Part shown: in pieces, positions 17,525 to 25,651 of the stretch | Numbering within the stretch: position 1 is the first letter of the stretch | Layout: the number at the start of each line of letters is the position of its first letter | Origin: Martinezella lusitana | Lineage (GTDB): Bacteria; Pseudomonadota; Alphaproteobacteria; Rhizobiales; Rhizobiaceae | Reading direction: 5' to 3' | Length of the DNA stretch: 64,000 nucleotides | NCBI RefSeq assembly: GCF_900094565.1 | Contig: NZ_FMAF01000025.1 | Location: forward strand, 28,135-92,134 | Notes under the pieces: generated by a model | Databases searched by the model: none | Seen by the model: only the letters and a program-made list of their open reading frames with translations | What the model was told of the DNA's origin: nothing | Made by a program: the position numbers and the translations under genes

Positions 17525-17709
17525 GTGAACCGGCTCTGAACAATGACCCCGTTGAGATTCCCTGCAACAGCTTGAAATTGGAAATCCGAACATCAACGGG
17601 GTCATGGGCGACGCCGCTATGATCGCCACTTTCTCCAAAGATATGATATATTTCAACGACGTAAGCGTCATACCGACGGGGTCATTCTTGGATGCTATTT
17701 CACAGCGCT
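17525..17709 (+). repeat. Dispersed ~185-bp repeat, copy 1
   Basis: This copy matches copy 2 (63099-63287) over its full length in the same orientation. Shared blocks include CTGAACAATGACCCCGTTGA, GTTTGAAATT/CTTGAAATT, TCGCCACTTTCTCC and GGGGTCAT-CTTGGATGCT. Inside it TGACCCCGTTGA (17544-17555) and TCAACGGGGTCA (17593-17604) are perfect inverted repeats, and a third ACGGGGTCATTC follows at about 17676. It encodes no protein and looks like the ends of a lost insertion sequence or a small non-autonomous element. Confidence 0.7.
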
Positions 17710-17826
17710 TGGCGAAGATCTCCGATGCGAATCGAGCCGGATTGCAAGGATGTGGTAGGCCAGGCGCCCTTTAGCTGTTTGTGATATTCGATTGCCAAAG
17801 CCGGCAAATCAGTTCACCTTTTCAGC

Positions 17827-18060
17827 ATGCGCGATATCGTACGACCCTTCGTGACTGACGACGATCCTGACAGGCACATACGATGCCAGGATGCGCTGCA
17901 AGCAGCTTTTCAGGATCTGGTAAGCGCGGCGATCTCCGTCGGCTGGTCGGAACGCGAGGTATTGCTGGCGATCGGTGACCTGGTGGATCATCAGGTCCTC
18001 TCGCTCGAAGCCAACGACCGCACCGACGTCCTGGTCGCGTTGTTGAAACGAATGACCTAG
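17827..18060 (+). CDS. Small conserved-type hypothetical protein
   Basis: A 77-residue acidic, helix-rich protein (CQDALQAAFQDLVSAAI, WSEREVLLAIGDLVDHQVLS). Its composition and amphipathic helices look like real coding sequence and resemble short rhizobial proteins of unknown function. No ribosome site is obvious before the ATG. It lies between the repeat and the convergent NUDIX gene. No catalytic or binding motif is visible. Confidence 0.55.
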   Translation: MRDIVRPFVTDDDPDRHIRCQDALQAAFQDLVSAAISVGWSEREVLLAIGDLVDHQVLSLEANDRTDVLVALLKRMT

Positions 18061-18107
18061 CCTGCCTTCCAACTCATGCGACAAGCACGCCTCCATATCG
18101 GCATCGC

Positions 18108-18590
18108 CTATGCCAGGCCACCAGCTTCTAGCGTGATCAACAGGCCCTTCAATTCTGGCTCATTGACCCGTCGCGCGGCCTCCAACGGGGACATCCATTC
18201 AAGAGTACGCTCTTTGTGTTCGGGGAATTTTTCGCAGACCTTGTCGACAGACAGCAGGTGAACTTCCACCATGGCGGGCGTCTTGCTGCCATCAGGCAAG
18301 GTCTTCAGATATGTATAGTAGCCGGCGGCCTTCTTCCTCGCCCTGCCCTTCACACCTGCTTCTTCCCACGCTTCACGTTCGGCCACTTCATGCGGCTTCA
18401 GTCCCTTGATCGGCCAACCCTTTGGGATAGTCCAACGGCGCGTCTCGCGGGTTGTCACGAGCAAGATTTCAAGAACACCTTGGTTGTCGGTGCGAAAGCA
18501 AAGGGCACCGAATTGATCGAACACTTCCCCGCGAAGCAGCGCCTCCGCATGTTCAGCTAGCTTTGATAGATGGGTTTCGACTTTGCCCAT
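18108..18590 (-). CDS. NUDIX hydrolase
   Basis: A 160-residue NUDIX protein that cleaves nucleoside-diphosphate-linked compounds such as polyphosphoinositols, dinucleotides or capped nucleotides. The Nudix box reads GWPIKGLKPHEVAEREAWEE followed by AGV. The metal-binding REAWEEAGV core is complete, while the first glutamate of the textbook box is replaced by leucine, as in several diadenosine/diphosphoinositol-type members. The surrounding TIPKGWPIKG supports that subgroup. The substrate is unproven. It converges with the 77-residue gene. Confidence 0.88.
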   Translation of the reverse strand: MGKVETHLSKLAEHAEALLRGEVFDQFGALCFRTDNQGVLEILLVTTRETRRWTIPKGWPIKGLKPHEVAEREAWEEAGVKGRARKKAAGYYTYLKTLPDGSKTPAMVEVHLLSVDKVCEKFPEHKERTLEWMSPLEAARRVNEPELKGLLITLEAGGLA

Positions 18591-19192
18591 GAGAACATCC
18601 TATTAGAAAACCAGTATGTAGGTCATGCTGAGTCTCGACAAGAGCCTATTGATGCCGCTGGTATCTCAATCCAACGCGTATTCTCCTTGCGCTTGATCCC
18701 CAGCGCCCCGAAGGCGTAGCCTCCGAGCAACATCGATGTTGCCTGATCATGATCTACCTAGGATTGATTGGCTTTGGGCAAGGAGAGTGCAGGGTGGCGT
18801 CGCCCTAACCGATCGGGGCAGACCGGAGTGTAGTCGATCTCTGAATGAAAGCCGAACCGGGGCACTTCTCAAGCCGCGTTCAGGTAAGGCGACGCCACCT
18901 TCGGCCGAACAGGCCTCTTTAAAGCCTTGGGTTTCCCCGCATGAACTCCGCGGACAGCTTTCGTGCTGTGATGCTCGACTATATCACCAACTCGCCTATC
19001 GCCGGATCGAGCAGCATCTGGGGCGGAAGGCCCGACCCGGCGATAGAGCCGGTGGGCAGACCGGCTGGGGATTGGCGTACATTGACGCCAAACTGGTGAG
19101 CGCAATCTTGCGAACGATGATCGCGCAACGTTGTCGCCACAGGCGCCCCTGGAGCGATATGCTCACTCCAGGACGCCGCTAGGGCAGCGCCT
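18591..19192. other. Gene-free stretch with a 15-bp inverted repeat pair
   Basis: About 600 bp without a recognisable gene. GGTGGCGTCGCCCTA (18793-18807) is repeated in inverted orientation at 18885-18899 with one mismatch, bracketing 77 bp. Neither a terminator tract nor a transposase is present. A 148-codon plus-strand frame (18736-19182) lacks family resemblance and has unlikely composition. Confidence 0.4.
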
Positions 19193-19852
19193 TCAATCGG
19201 CAGTTACCGTATCGCTCTGAGACGGAGCGCTGGTTTCAGACTTCTTTTCGAGCGCATCGCGGACTTCTGCGATTTTTCCGCTATCTGTTCCAACGCCCAG
19301 AATGCTCTTTGCTTCAGCGAGCGTCTGATCCGTCACGGGTTTGTTCGATAGTTGCGCCAGCGCCGAACGCAGGGCGGCGTCGCTGAGGGCCGGATCGGTA
19401 GGCACAGCTGTCGTTCCATATTGCATTTCGAACTCTGCATATGACTTCACATAGGCTGAGAGGGCCGCCATCTTGGGGTCCTTGGAGTTCAAATAGGCAT
19501 GGTAGTCTCTCCGGAGCGAGCTAAGCCTGCCTTCATCGGGCTTTGAGACGTGTGTCTTTGTGCTTGCACTGTGCGCTTCGGAGTGTTTGTCAGGATGATG
19601 AGCCCGCAACGACGACGAGGCACCTTGCGTTGTTGCCGTACTCGCGGATGTGCTGCCTGCATCGTCGCCGCCGGACTTTTCATGGCCGGAGTTTCCTTCG
19701 CCATGGCCTCCGCCATTGCCATTGCCATTGCCGCCACCGTTTCCACCCTTGGCGAATGCCGTCTGCGCAAAGCCGATGGCAGTCCCTCCCAAGGGAGCGA
19801 CGGCGAGTACCAGGCCGAGGCTCGCGGTACCAATGATGAATCGGATTCTCAT
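19193..19852 (-). CDS. Secreted Gly/Asn-rich protein A
   Basis: A protein of 219 residues from the ATG at 19852 (GGAGAAG upstream). A Sec signal peptide (RFIIGTASLGLVLAVAPLGG, cleavage near AFA) leads into a low-complexity GGNGGGNGNGNGGGHGEGN linker, a Ser/Thr-rich spacer and a helical C-terminal domain from about 110 (SSLRRDYHAYLNSKDPKMAA). It is exported, probably to the periplasm or cell surface. It shares the KGGNG-type repeat with protein B at 22.2 kb, and both flank a two-component system. No known domain is recognised. Confidence 0.75.
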   Translation of the reverse strand: MRIRFIIGTASLGLVLAVAPLGGTAIGFAQTAFAKGGNGGGNGNGNGGGHGEGNSGHEKSGGDDAGSTSASTATTQGASSSLRAHHPDKHSEAHSASTKTHVSKPDEGRLSSLRRDYHAYLNSKDPKMAALSAYVKSYAEFEMQYGTTAVPTDPALSDAALRSALAQLSNKPVTDQTLAEAKSILGVGTDSGKIAEVRDALEKKSETSAPSQSDTVTAD

Positions 19853-20129
19853 GCGCACTTCTCCTTCACAAATTTTCACCGCCTATGGCGGCAACAGCGG
19901 TCGTGTCGGCAAATCATTGCGCATTACAATATTGCCGAAATCCCATGTTGCTACACCCATTGGACCTATGCCTTGGGCATTTAGACCATAGTCTGATTGA
20001 TCGCGCCCGATGGTCTCCCACTTCGCACAGGCCAAGGGGCGATGCTTCGCGCGACAACGCGAGCGGTACCGACGTCGCACCAGTTGACACCTGGTCCTGC
20101 TGGGGTAGCTATATTGGATTGGGAGATCC

Positions 20130-21572
20130 GTGCTGACCATGCCAGTTCCGCGAGTAATTCATAAGTACAAGCTATCTCTGGCAAGTCTCGTCGAACGCTG
20201 GAACTCGCAGTCCTTGGCCAGGCAGTTCCTGCTCGCCGGCGGCTTCGTCGCTACCTGCGCGATGCTCGTTGTCGGCTCCTTCGTTGCCAGCCTCATCGAA
20301 AATGCAGTGACACGCAATTCCGCGGCAACGACGGCCCTTTATGTCGATAGCGTCATTGCCCCCCTTCTCCCGGACATGCAAACCACTCAGGCCCTCGATG
20401 ACACGGTAACACGGGCGCTGGACGAAACACTTGGCCAGGGCGCGCTTGGCACGCGGCTATTTTCATTCCGTCTATGGCGCAATGACGGGACGATCCTCTA
20501 TTCCAACAACAAGGACCTCTCCGGCAAAGGGTTTCCGCTCTCAGACAGCCTGCGAACAGCTTTTTCTGGCCAAATGGTCGCTAAATTCAACCGGATCGAT
20601 GATGTGGAAAGCGTTGCTGAGCGCAATAGCGGCAAACCACTCCTGGAAATCTACAATCCGGTGCTCCAGCCCTGGTCGGGCAAAGTCGTCGCCGTCTCGG
20701 AGTTTTACGAGGTTGCCAACGACCTCGAATGGAGCGTCAATCAGGCCCGCCTGTTGAGCTGGCTTGTGGTCGCTTTGTTTACGCTGACCTTCTTCTCCCT
20801 TCTGTCGATCATCGTTCTGCGTGGTAGCCGAACCATCGACAATCAGCGCAGGGCGCTCAACGGCCGCATTGGGGAATTGTCGACACTTCTTCTACAGAAT
20901 GAGGCGTTGCGGGCACGCGTTCAACGCGCAACCCAGCGCGCAGCCGCACTTAACGAGAGCTATCTCCGCCGCATTGGCGCTGACCTGCATGACGGTCCTG
21001 CTCAATTGATCGCTTATGCCTCTTTACGTCTGGACAGCCGGACCCTGACGAGCCCCAAAGCCTCGTCGGCCGAACGTGACGCGTCGTTGCGCACCATCAA
21101 GACCAGTCTTGGCGACGCCATGGCAGAAATCAGAAATATCTGTAGCGGGCTGATGTTACCACATATCGAGACGGACAACCTGACCGATCTCATTGGACGG
21201 GCAATCCGCGAGCACGAACGGCGCACCGGTGTTACAGTTACGCTCTTGGTGGGCACGACGCCGAGAGATCTTCCCACCTCCGCAAAGATATGCGTCTATC
21301 GCTTCGTCCAGGAAGCTTTGAACAATGGCTATCGTCATGCGGGGGGGATTGGACAGAAGGTTATGCAATCGTTGGATCATGAGCAGATCGTAATCGAAGT
21401 TGTCGATGAAGGGCCGGGGTTCGATCCGAAGGATGTCGGCCCGCAAAAGCTCGGCCTTGCGGGCCTCAGAGATCGGGTCGAAAGCCTCGGCGGTACTTTT
21501 CAGCTTTCATCATCGAATCAGGGAACCACAGTTCGAATGTCCCTGAGCATCGAGGAAATGGAACAGGCATGA
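20130..21572 (+). CDS. NarX/DegS-type sensor histidine kinase
   Basis: A 480-residue inner-membrane kinase. A transmembrane helix at 33-55, an extracytoplasmic sensor of about 150 residues and a second helix at 208-231 are followed by a coiled-coil linker, a HisKA_3 dimerisation box (RRIGADLHDGPAQLIA, phosphoacceptor H287) and a HATPase_c domain with the N-box FVQEALNNGYRHAGG and the G-boxes DEGPGFDP and GLAGLRDRVESLGG. The GTG at 20130 follows GGGAGATCC; the ATG at 20139 is an alternative. Its stop overlaps the response-regulator start (ATGA). The signal is unknown. Confidence 0.92.
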   Translation: MLTMPVPRVIHKYKLSLASLVERWNSQSLARQFLLAGGFVATCAMLVVGSFVASLIENAVTRNSAATTALYVDSVIAPLLPDMQTTQALDDTVTRALDETLGQGALGTRLFSFRLWRNDGTILYSNNKDLSGKGFPLSDSLRTAFSGQMVAKFNRIDDVESVAERNSGKPLLEIYNPVLQPWSGKVVAVSEFYEVANDLEWSVNQARLLSWLVVALFTLTFFSLLSIIVLRGSRTIDNQRRALNGRIGELSTLLLQNEALRARVQRATQRAAALNESYLRRIGADLHDGPAQLIAYASLRLDSRTLTSPKASSAERDASLRTIKTSLGDAMAEIRNICSGLMLPHIETDNLTDLIGRAIREHERRTGVTVTLLVGTTPRDLPTSAKICVYRFVQEALNNGYRHAGGIGQKVMQSLDHEQIVIEVVDEGPGFDPKDVGPQKLGLAGLRDRVESLGGTFQLSSSNQGTTVRMSLSIEEMEQA

Positions 21573-22213
21573 CAGGTGCAATCAGATTGGCAGTGATAGA
21601 CGACCACCCGCTTTTCAGGGAGGGCGTCATTCGAAGCCTAACCGAAATGGACGAGTTCAACATTGTTGGCGAAGGCAGCAGCAAGCAAGAGGCATTGCGC
21701 ATTGCCGTGGAACATCGTCCAGACATCTTGCTGCTCGACATTTCGATGCCAGGCGGAGGATTGGACGCCATCCCCCTCATACTCGAACAGATTCCCGACC
21801 AGAAGATCGTGATGCTGACGGTCTCCGAAGCAAGCGATGACCTGATGACGGCACTCAAGAGCGGTGCCAAGGGCTACGTTCTCAAAGGCGTCGGGTCGCG
21901 GGCATTGGCCGATATCATTCGTAGCATTGCCGCCGGTGACAGCTATGTCGCACCGACCCTATCGGCTCGTCTGATTTCGGAAAGCGGATCGGGCACTCAG
22001 ATCAATCCCTTCAATGCGTTGACGGATCGTGAACGGGAGGTGCTGGAGCTAGCTTCTGCGGGTTTGAGCAACAAACATATCGGCCTGAAGCTCGATCTTC
22101 ATGAAAAGACCATCAAGCATCACATGACCCAGATATTCACCAAGCTGGAAGTGAGCAACAGAACAGAGGCCGCAATGGCGTTCCGCGATGAACTTGAAAG
22201 ACGCCGTCAATGA
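21569..22213 (+). CDS. NarL/FixJ-family response regulator
   Basis: A 214-residue response regulator. The receiver domain has the acidic pair DDH (11-13), phosphoacceptor D57 in LLLDISMP and the conserved lysine in KGYVLKG. The LuxR-type helix-turn-helix is LTDREREVLELASAGLSNKH followed by EKTIKHHMTQIFTKL. It overlaps the kinase stop by an ATGA junction, so the two are co-translated partners. Likely targets are the two flanking secreted-protein genes, inferred only from position. Confidence 0.94.
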   Translation: MTGAIRLAVIDDHPLFREGVIRSLTEMDEFNIVGEGSSKQEALRIAVEHRPDILLLDISMPGGGLDAIPLILEQIPDQKIVMLTVSEASDDLMTALKSGAKGYVLKGVGSRALADIIRSIAAGDSYVAPTLSARLISESGSGTQINPFNALTDREREVLELASAGLSNKHIGLKLDLHEKTIKHHMTQIFTKLEVSNRTEAAMAFRDELERRRQ

Positions 22214-22665
22214 AGGAAGGATTTGAGCCGCTGCTCGTCTGCGATCGTTGCATTGCGGTTGACGATCGTGCGGCCCTTTGAATCCTCCATCATATAGCGT
22301 CCGCTCTGTATTTTTTCGCTCATCCCATCCTTGTGGTGCACGGTGATCGAGCCACTACCGTCATCGGTAGACTGATCGGCATCGACCTGGCTTTGCGTTG
22401 CGCTCTTGGTACTGGACGACTGGCCATTGCCGTTTCCCTTACCATTGCCGTTCCCATTTCCGCTGCCGCTTCCACCTCCATTGCCGCTATTGCCTCCGCC
22501 GTTGCCATTTCCACCACCATTGCCGTTACCCCCTTTCGCTTCTGCCACCTGCTGCGTAAGCGTCGCAGAGACGCCGTGAACTTTGAGGGTGTATGGAAGC
22601 GCCGTGTTGACCAAGGTCAACAGCAAGCATGGCAAGGCAGCAATTAACTTTCGACGCAATAACAC
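22207..22665 (-). CDS. Secreted Gly/Asn-rich protein B
   Basis: A protein of 152 residues from a GTG at 22665, chosen because AGGAGG stands five to eight bases upstream and because this start places a signal peptide (RRKLIAALPCLLLTLVNTA) at the N-terminus. The mature part starts with a roughly 35-residue GGNGNGGGNGNGG-type repeat and ends in a compact module (DGMSEKIQSGRYMMEDSKGR, then NRNATIADEQRLKSF). That module resembles periplasmic SH3-like or sensor-associated tails in rhizobia. Its last codons overlap the response-regulator gene by 7 bp. It shares its repeat type with protein A. Confidence 0.72.
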   Translation of the reverse strand: MLLRRKLIAALPCLLLTLVNTALPYTLKVHGVSATLTQQVAEAKGGNGNGGGNGNGGGNSGNGGGSGSGNGNGNGKGNGNGQSSSTKSATQSQVDADQSTDDGSGSITVHHKDGMSEKIQSGRYMMEDSKGRTIVNRNATIADEQRLKSFLH

Positions 22666-22713
22666 CACAGCCTCCTGAGGCTTCGAATAGATCCGGCGAC
22701 GAGCAGACATCAT

Positions 22714-23076
22714 TCCCGGGCACGAAAGCCGCCGCTATCGTCGATTGGCAAATTCCTGACCTTCATATCAGATCGCCGCAACGCCGCGAGGGGTCAAGTT
22801 TTATCGACGGGAGAAGCCCCGGTTTGGACTTCAGCAATCGCATGTGAGGCTTTTCGCCGGCAGATCATCGGACCAACGTCGGAGCAGGAGACGGACCGAA
22901 GCCCAATCACAGGCTTGCGTTATTGAAAGCGATTTCCCCCGGCCGATATAATTGCGAACATTCGGGGCTTTGCCGATGCGCACGCAATGGTCCGGATCAC
23001 GACGATGACTCTGCAAGATTGCAGGGCGCAATAAGCGAATGTTCGTTCAATGGGTCCGATGGAAAGGGGTAGCACG
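22714..23076. other. Intergenic region
   Basis: About 360 bp upstream of secreted protein B and the hypothetical gene at 23077. No gene, clear hairpin or known operator is visible. It must hold divergent promoters. Confidence 0.45.
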
Positions 23077-23400
23077 ATGACCCAAAACTGGAGGGTATTT
23101 CTGGCCAGGTCAGCACCGCCGGGCGCAATATTGGATTTCTCGGTCGCCGAATTCATGCTCGAGGTCGCTATCAATTTGCGGTATTGCCTCAAGCTCGTCC
23201 AGCCGACACCGGAATGCATCGACTTGGCCGAACTCGTCTTGCTGCGTGCCAGACATTATAGCGAAGCCAGGATGGGCGATAAATCACGACTGTTCACGGA
23301 GACAGAAGATGCACTTGCCCAGGCAACGAGGCTACTTGAGATTGAGCTTGAATACTGCTCGACACGAAGCGTGAAAAGCGCCTGCAACCCAGTCGCCTGA
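23077..23400 (+). CDS. Hypothetical helical protein
   Basis: A protein of 107 residues from the ATG at 23077, which follows GGAAAGGGG. It is rich in predicted helix (SVAEFMLEVAINLRYCLKLV, CIDLAELVLLRARHYSEAR) with a heptad-like C-terminus, and has no signal peptide or known motif. The codon pattern and ribosome site support a real gene. No family is recognised and the neighbours give no functional hint. Confidence 0.5.
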   Translation: MTQNWRVFLARSAPPGAILDFSVAEFMLEVAINLRYCLKLVQPTPECIDLAELVLLRARHYSEARMGDKSRLFTETEDALAQATRLLEIELEYCSTRSVKSACNPVA

Positions 23401-23487
23401 AATTTCCACCAAACTATCTTAGTTGGCAACCATTGATAGATCAAAAGACCACCGGGACGAGGACGGGAATCCAGGCAAAAAGAGGAA

Positions 23488-23697
23488 ATTGCGATCCCAG
23501 CGGGCACTGTGAAATTTTTCAATGAAGATAAAACGGTTGGTTTCAATTGTCCCGCAAACAGCGGAATGGACGCATTTGTCCGCGTTTCTGCTTTGTCGCA
23601 GGGAGGTTAGCTCCGTGAAGGTGAAAAGGTCGGCCATGAATTGGGTCACGATCGGAAGACCGGAAAGCCGAAAACCGAATACTTCAGCTTGCTTTGA
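23488..23697 (+). pseudogene. Cold-shock protein (CspA-type) pseudogene
   Basis: The frame reads AIPAGTVKFFNEDKTVGFN, then DAFVRVSALSQGG, an in-frame TAG at 23608-23610, then LREGEKVGHELGHDRKTGKP. This is a CspA-family cold-shock domain end to end, about 69 codons. The start codon position holds ATT behind AGAGGAAA, the RNP1 motif KGFGFI has become KTVGFN, and RNP2 VFVHIS has become AFVRVS. A premature stop and damaged nucleic-acid-binding motifs make it a clear dead gene. Confidence 0.8.
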
Positions 23698-24418
23698 TGG
23701 CACGAACAGGACAACAGGCCCGGATTTCGCCTGTTTCCACTTGTATGCCGGCTAAACAGTCCAATCAACTTGAGCGGACTCGTCCTTTCACGTCATTCCG
23801 CTGGAACGAAATTTCCGATGAAGGCCACAAACGGCTGCTCTTGATAAGAGATTTGAACTCAGTATCGACCTGTGAGATATAGTTAACATATTGATTTACA
23901 ATAGATAATTATCCAAAATGCGTAGTTGGATCCTTCTCCGGCAGAAATCAACATCCTGGGAACCGATCGCGTGGGGCTGCCGTATTTCATATATATTGCA
24001 GGGCATGAGGCTTCCTCGCCAACTGAAAGACGATAGTTGCCCGCCTCATTACGGTGTCCCGGACCACCATCCCCAATAAAGGATTGCACATATTGCTTGC
24101 GTTCGAGTTTCCAAAAATTTCGGGATGCGTGAATTTCGTTCAATGAATAATCGCATTCAAGCCCCGGCTCTGCGGCTAATTTACAGTTCGGCAGATCAAC
24201 ATGCCTGCGCTCCTAGAGCGCAGGCAAGCTTTGCTTTGGACGAAGAAGAGCGACCAAAACATCCGTGGACCCATTTTTCGTTATCCATCTTTTGCGATAG
24301 CTGCTTGCTTGCTAATTTTCACTAGGCTAAATTACTAAAGGCTTAGTTGTACCTATTATCCTTGGCACTCGATTCGAAGGCGCCGATAGTTGTTAACGCG
24401 ATATGTCTGTCTACCAAT
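23698..24418. other. Intergenic region upstream of bgsBA
   Basis: About 720 bp without a recognisable gene. It carries the perfect hairpin at 24202-24226 and long AT-rich stretches (23870-23920, 24300-24350) that probably include the bgsBA promoter. An 86-codon minus-strand frame (23883-24143) has no family resemblance. Confidence 0.5.
24202..24226. terminator. Perfect stem-loop, bidirectional terminator candidate
   Basis: TGCCTGCGCTC / GAGCGCAGGCA forms an 11-bp perfect stem with a CTA loop, followed by AAGCTTTGCTTTGG. It probably insulates bgsBA from upstream transcription. Confidence 0.5.
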
Positions 24419-25651
24419 ATGATCTGGAACCATCGCATTACACGGATCACTGTCGGCCTGCTCTTGCTGGCGATTGCGATTATCGTCTCGTTGCCGGCAA
24501 TCACTGGCTTCACCAGCCGTGATGGTACGGTCAATGCTCGCTTCGCTATCATCAATGCCCCTATCGACGGCATGATTACGGGTGAGCCGGCTAAAGTTGG
24601 CGCCCCTGTTAAAGAGGGCCAGACGCTCGCAGAAATCACCAATCAGCGCGTCAATCGTGCTATCCTTGCTTCGCTGGAAGCGGATCGCAACACAGCAAGC
24701 GACCGTGTAATCGCTCTGAAAAAGGAACGCGACGAGCTTTCCCAACTTCGCGGGCAGCTATCCAATCGGTTGGAGGTCTTCAAGCAAACCACGATTGCCA
24801 ATCTGGAACGCGAGGTGGAAATCCTGCGAAAGAAAGTCGAGGTCTCGCAAGCGCAGGATCTTGCCGCACAGGTCGACCTGAACCGCCGGATGGACCTGGA
24901 GTCAAAAGGTATCCTCACGCAAAGGATGGTTGATGCGGCACGCGCCGCAGGGGCTGCGACCGGCGGCGAGGTGGAAATCAGCAATTTGACTGTCGACCAA
25001 TTGCAACAGAGGCTCAATGCGCTTCGCCAGGGTATCTTTGTGTCCGGCGACGGGCAGAACGATGTGCCTTATTCGCGACAACGTGAAGACGAGGTCGTCG
25101 TCCGTATCAGCGACTTGAACTCACGCATAGCGGAAAATGAGACACGAGCCGCCGAGGTAGAAAAGCAGTTGATCGAAGAAGGCAGTCGCGTCAGCAGTCT
25201 CGAATCTGCAACAGCGACGGCGCCATTCGATGGTGTTGTCTGGGGCAGGAGCATCGTCAACGGCTCCAATATTGTGCTCAATAACGAGCTCGTGCGCCTC
25301 CTCGACTGCCGGGAGCTTTTTGTCGATATTCTTGTTCCCGAGGTCGACTATGACGAGATTTATCCGGGACTTGCAGCGCAGGTGCGCCTGTTCGGGCGGA
25401 GCGACGTCTTCAAGGGGGTAGTCACCTCGGTAAAGGGCAGCTCTGCAGGTGTCGAGAGCGATTCCTTCGCAGCCGGCTTACCGGAAACATCGCAGCGAAA
25501 TGCCCGAATTCGGGTCCGCCTGGAGCCATCCTTCATGAACGGCGACTTTGCGAATTTCTGCCAGGTGGGACGAACAGTCCAGGTCCGGTTTCCCAAACAT
25601 AGCATCGGCTTGTCGAATTGGGTTAAAAACCTGTGGTTCAGTATCTTCTAG
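24419..25651 (+). CDS. bgsB: BgsB-like membrane-fusion protein for beta-glucan export
   Basis: A protein of 410 residues from the ATG at 24419; a TTG at 24347 would add 24 residues, and neither start has a strong ribosome site. One N-terminal membrane helix (RITVGLLLLAIAIIVSLPAI) is followed by an HlyD-type adaptor: a lipoyl/barrel-sandwich start (IINAPIDGMITGEPAKVGAP), a long coiled coil and a second half-lipoyl segment (ATAPFDGVVWGRSIVNGSNI). In Sinorhizobium meliloti, BgsB is the periplasmic membrane-fusion partner of the mixed-linkage beta-glucan synthase BgsA, with the same gene order and overlap as here. The symbol rests on this synteny and architecture. Confidence 0.78.
   Translation: MIWNHRITRITVGLLLLAIAIIVSLPAITGFTSRDGTVNARFAIINAPIDGMITGEPAKVGAPVKEGQTLAEITNQRVNRAILASLEADRNTASDRVIALKKERDELSQLRGQLSNRLEVFKQTTIANLEREVEILRKKVEVSQAQDLAAQVDLNRRMDLESKGILTQRMVDAARAAGAATGGEVEISNLTVDQLQQRLNALRQGIFVSGDGQNDVPYSRQREDEVVVRISDLNSRIAENETRAAEVEKQLIEEGSRVSSLESATATAPFDGVVWGRSIVNGSNIVLNNELVRLLDCRELFVDILVPEVDYDEIYPGLAAQVRLFGRSDVFKGVVTSVKGSSAGVESDSFAAGLPETSQRNARIRVRLEPSFMNGDFANFCQVGRTVQVRFPKHSIGLSNWVKNLWFSIF

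Noticed and set aside
18736..19182. 148-codon plus-strand frame
   Set aside because: Arg/Cys-rich, low-quality composition, no ribosome site, and it spans the inverted repeat pair.
19680..19745. Tandem CCATTG/CCGCC-type DNA repeats here and at 22420-22540, considered as a CRISPR or minisatellite
   Set aside because: They encode Gly/Asn repeats in frame, have no spacers and are explained by the protein sequence.
22607..22620. TTGACCAAGGTCAA, a perfect FNR-type palindrome
   Set aside because: It lies inside the signal-peptide codons of secreted protein B, downstream of its start, so it is probably a codon coincidence.
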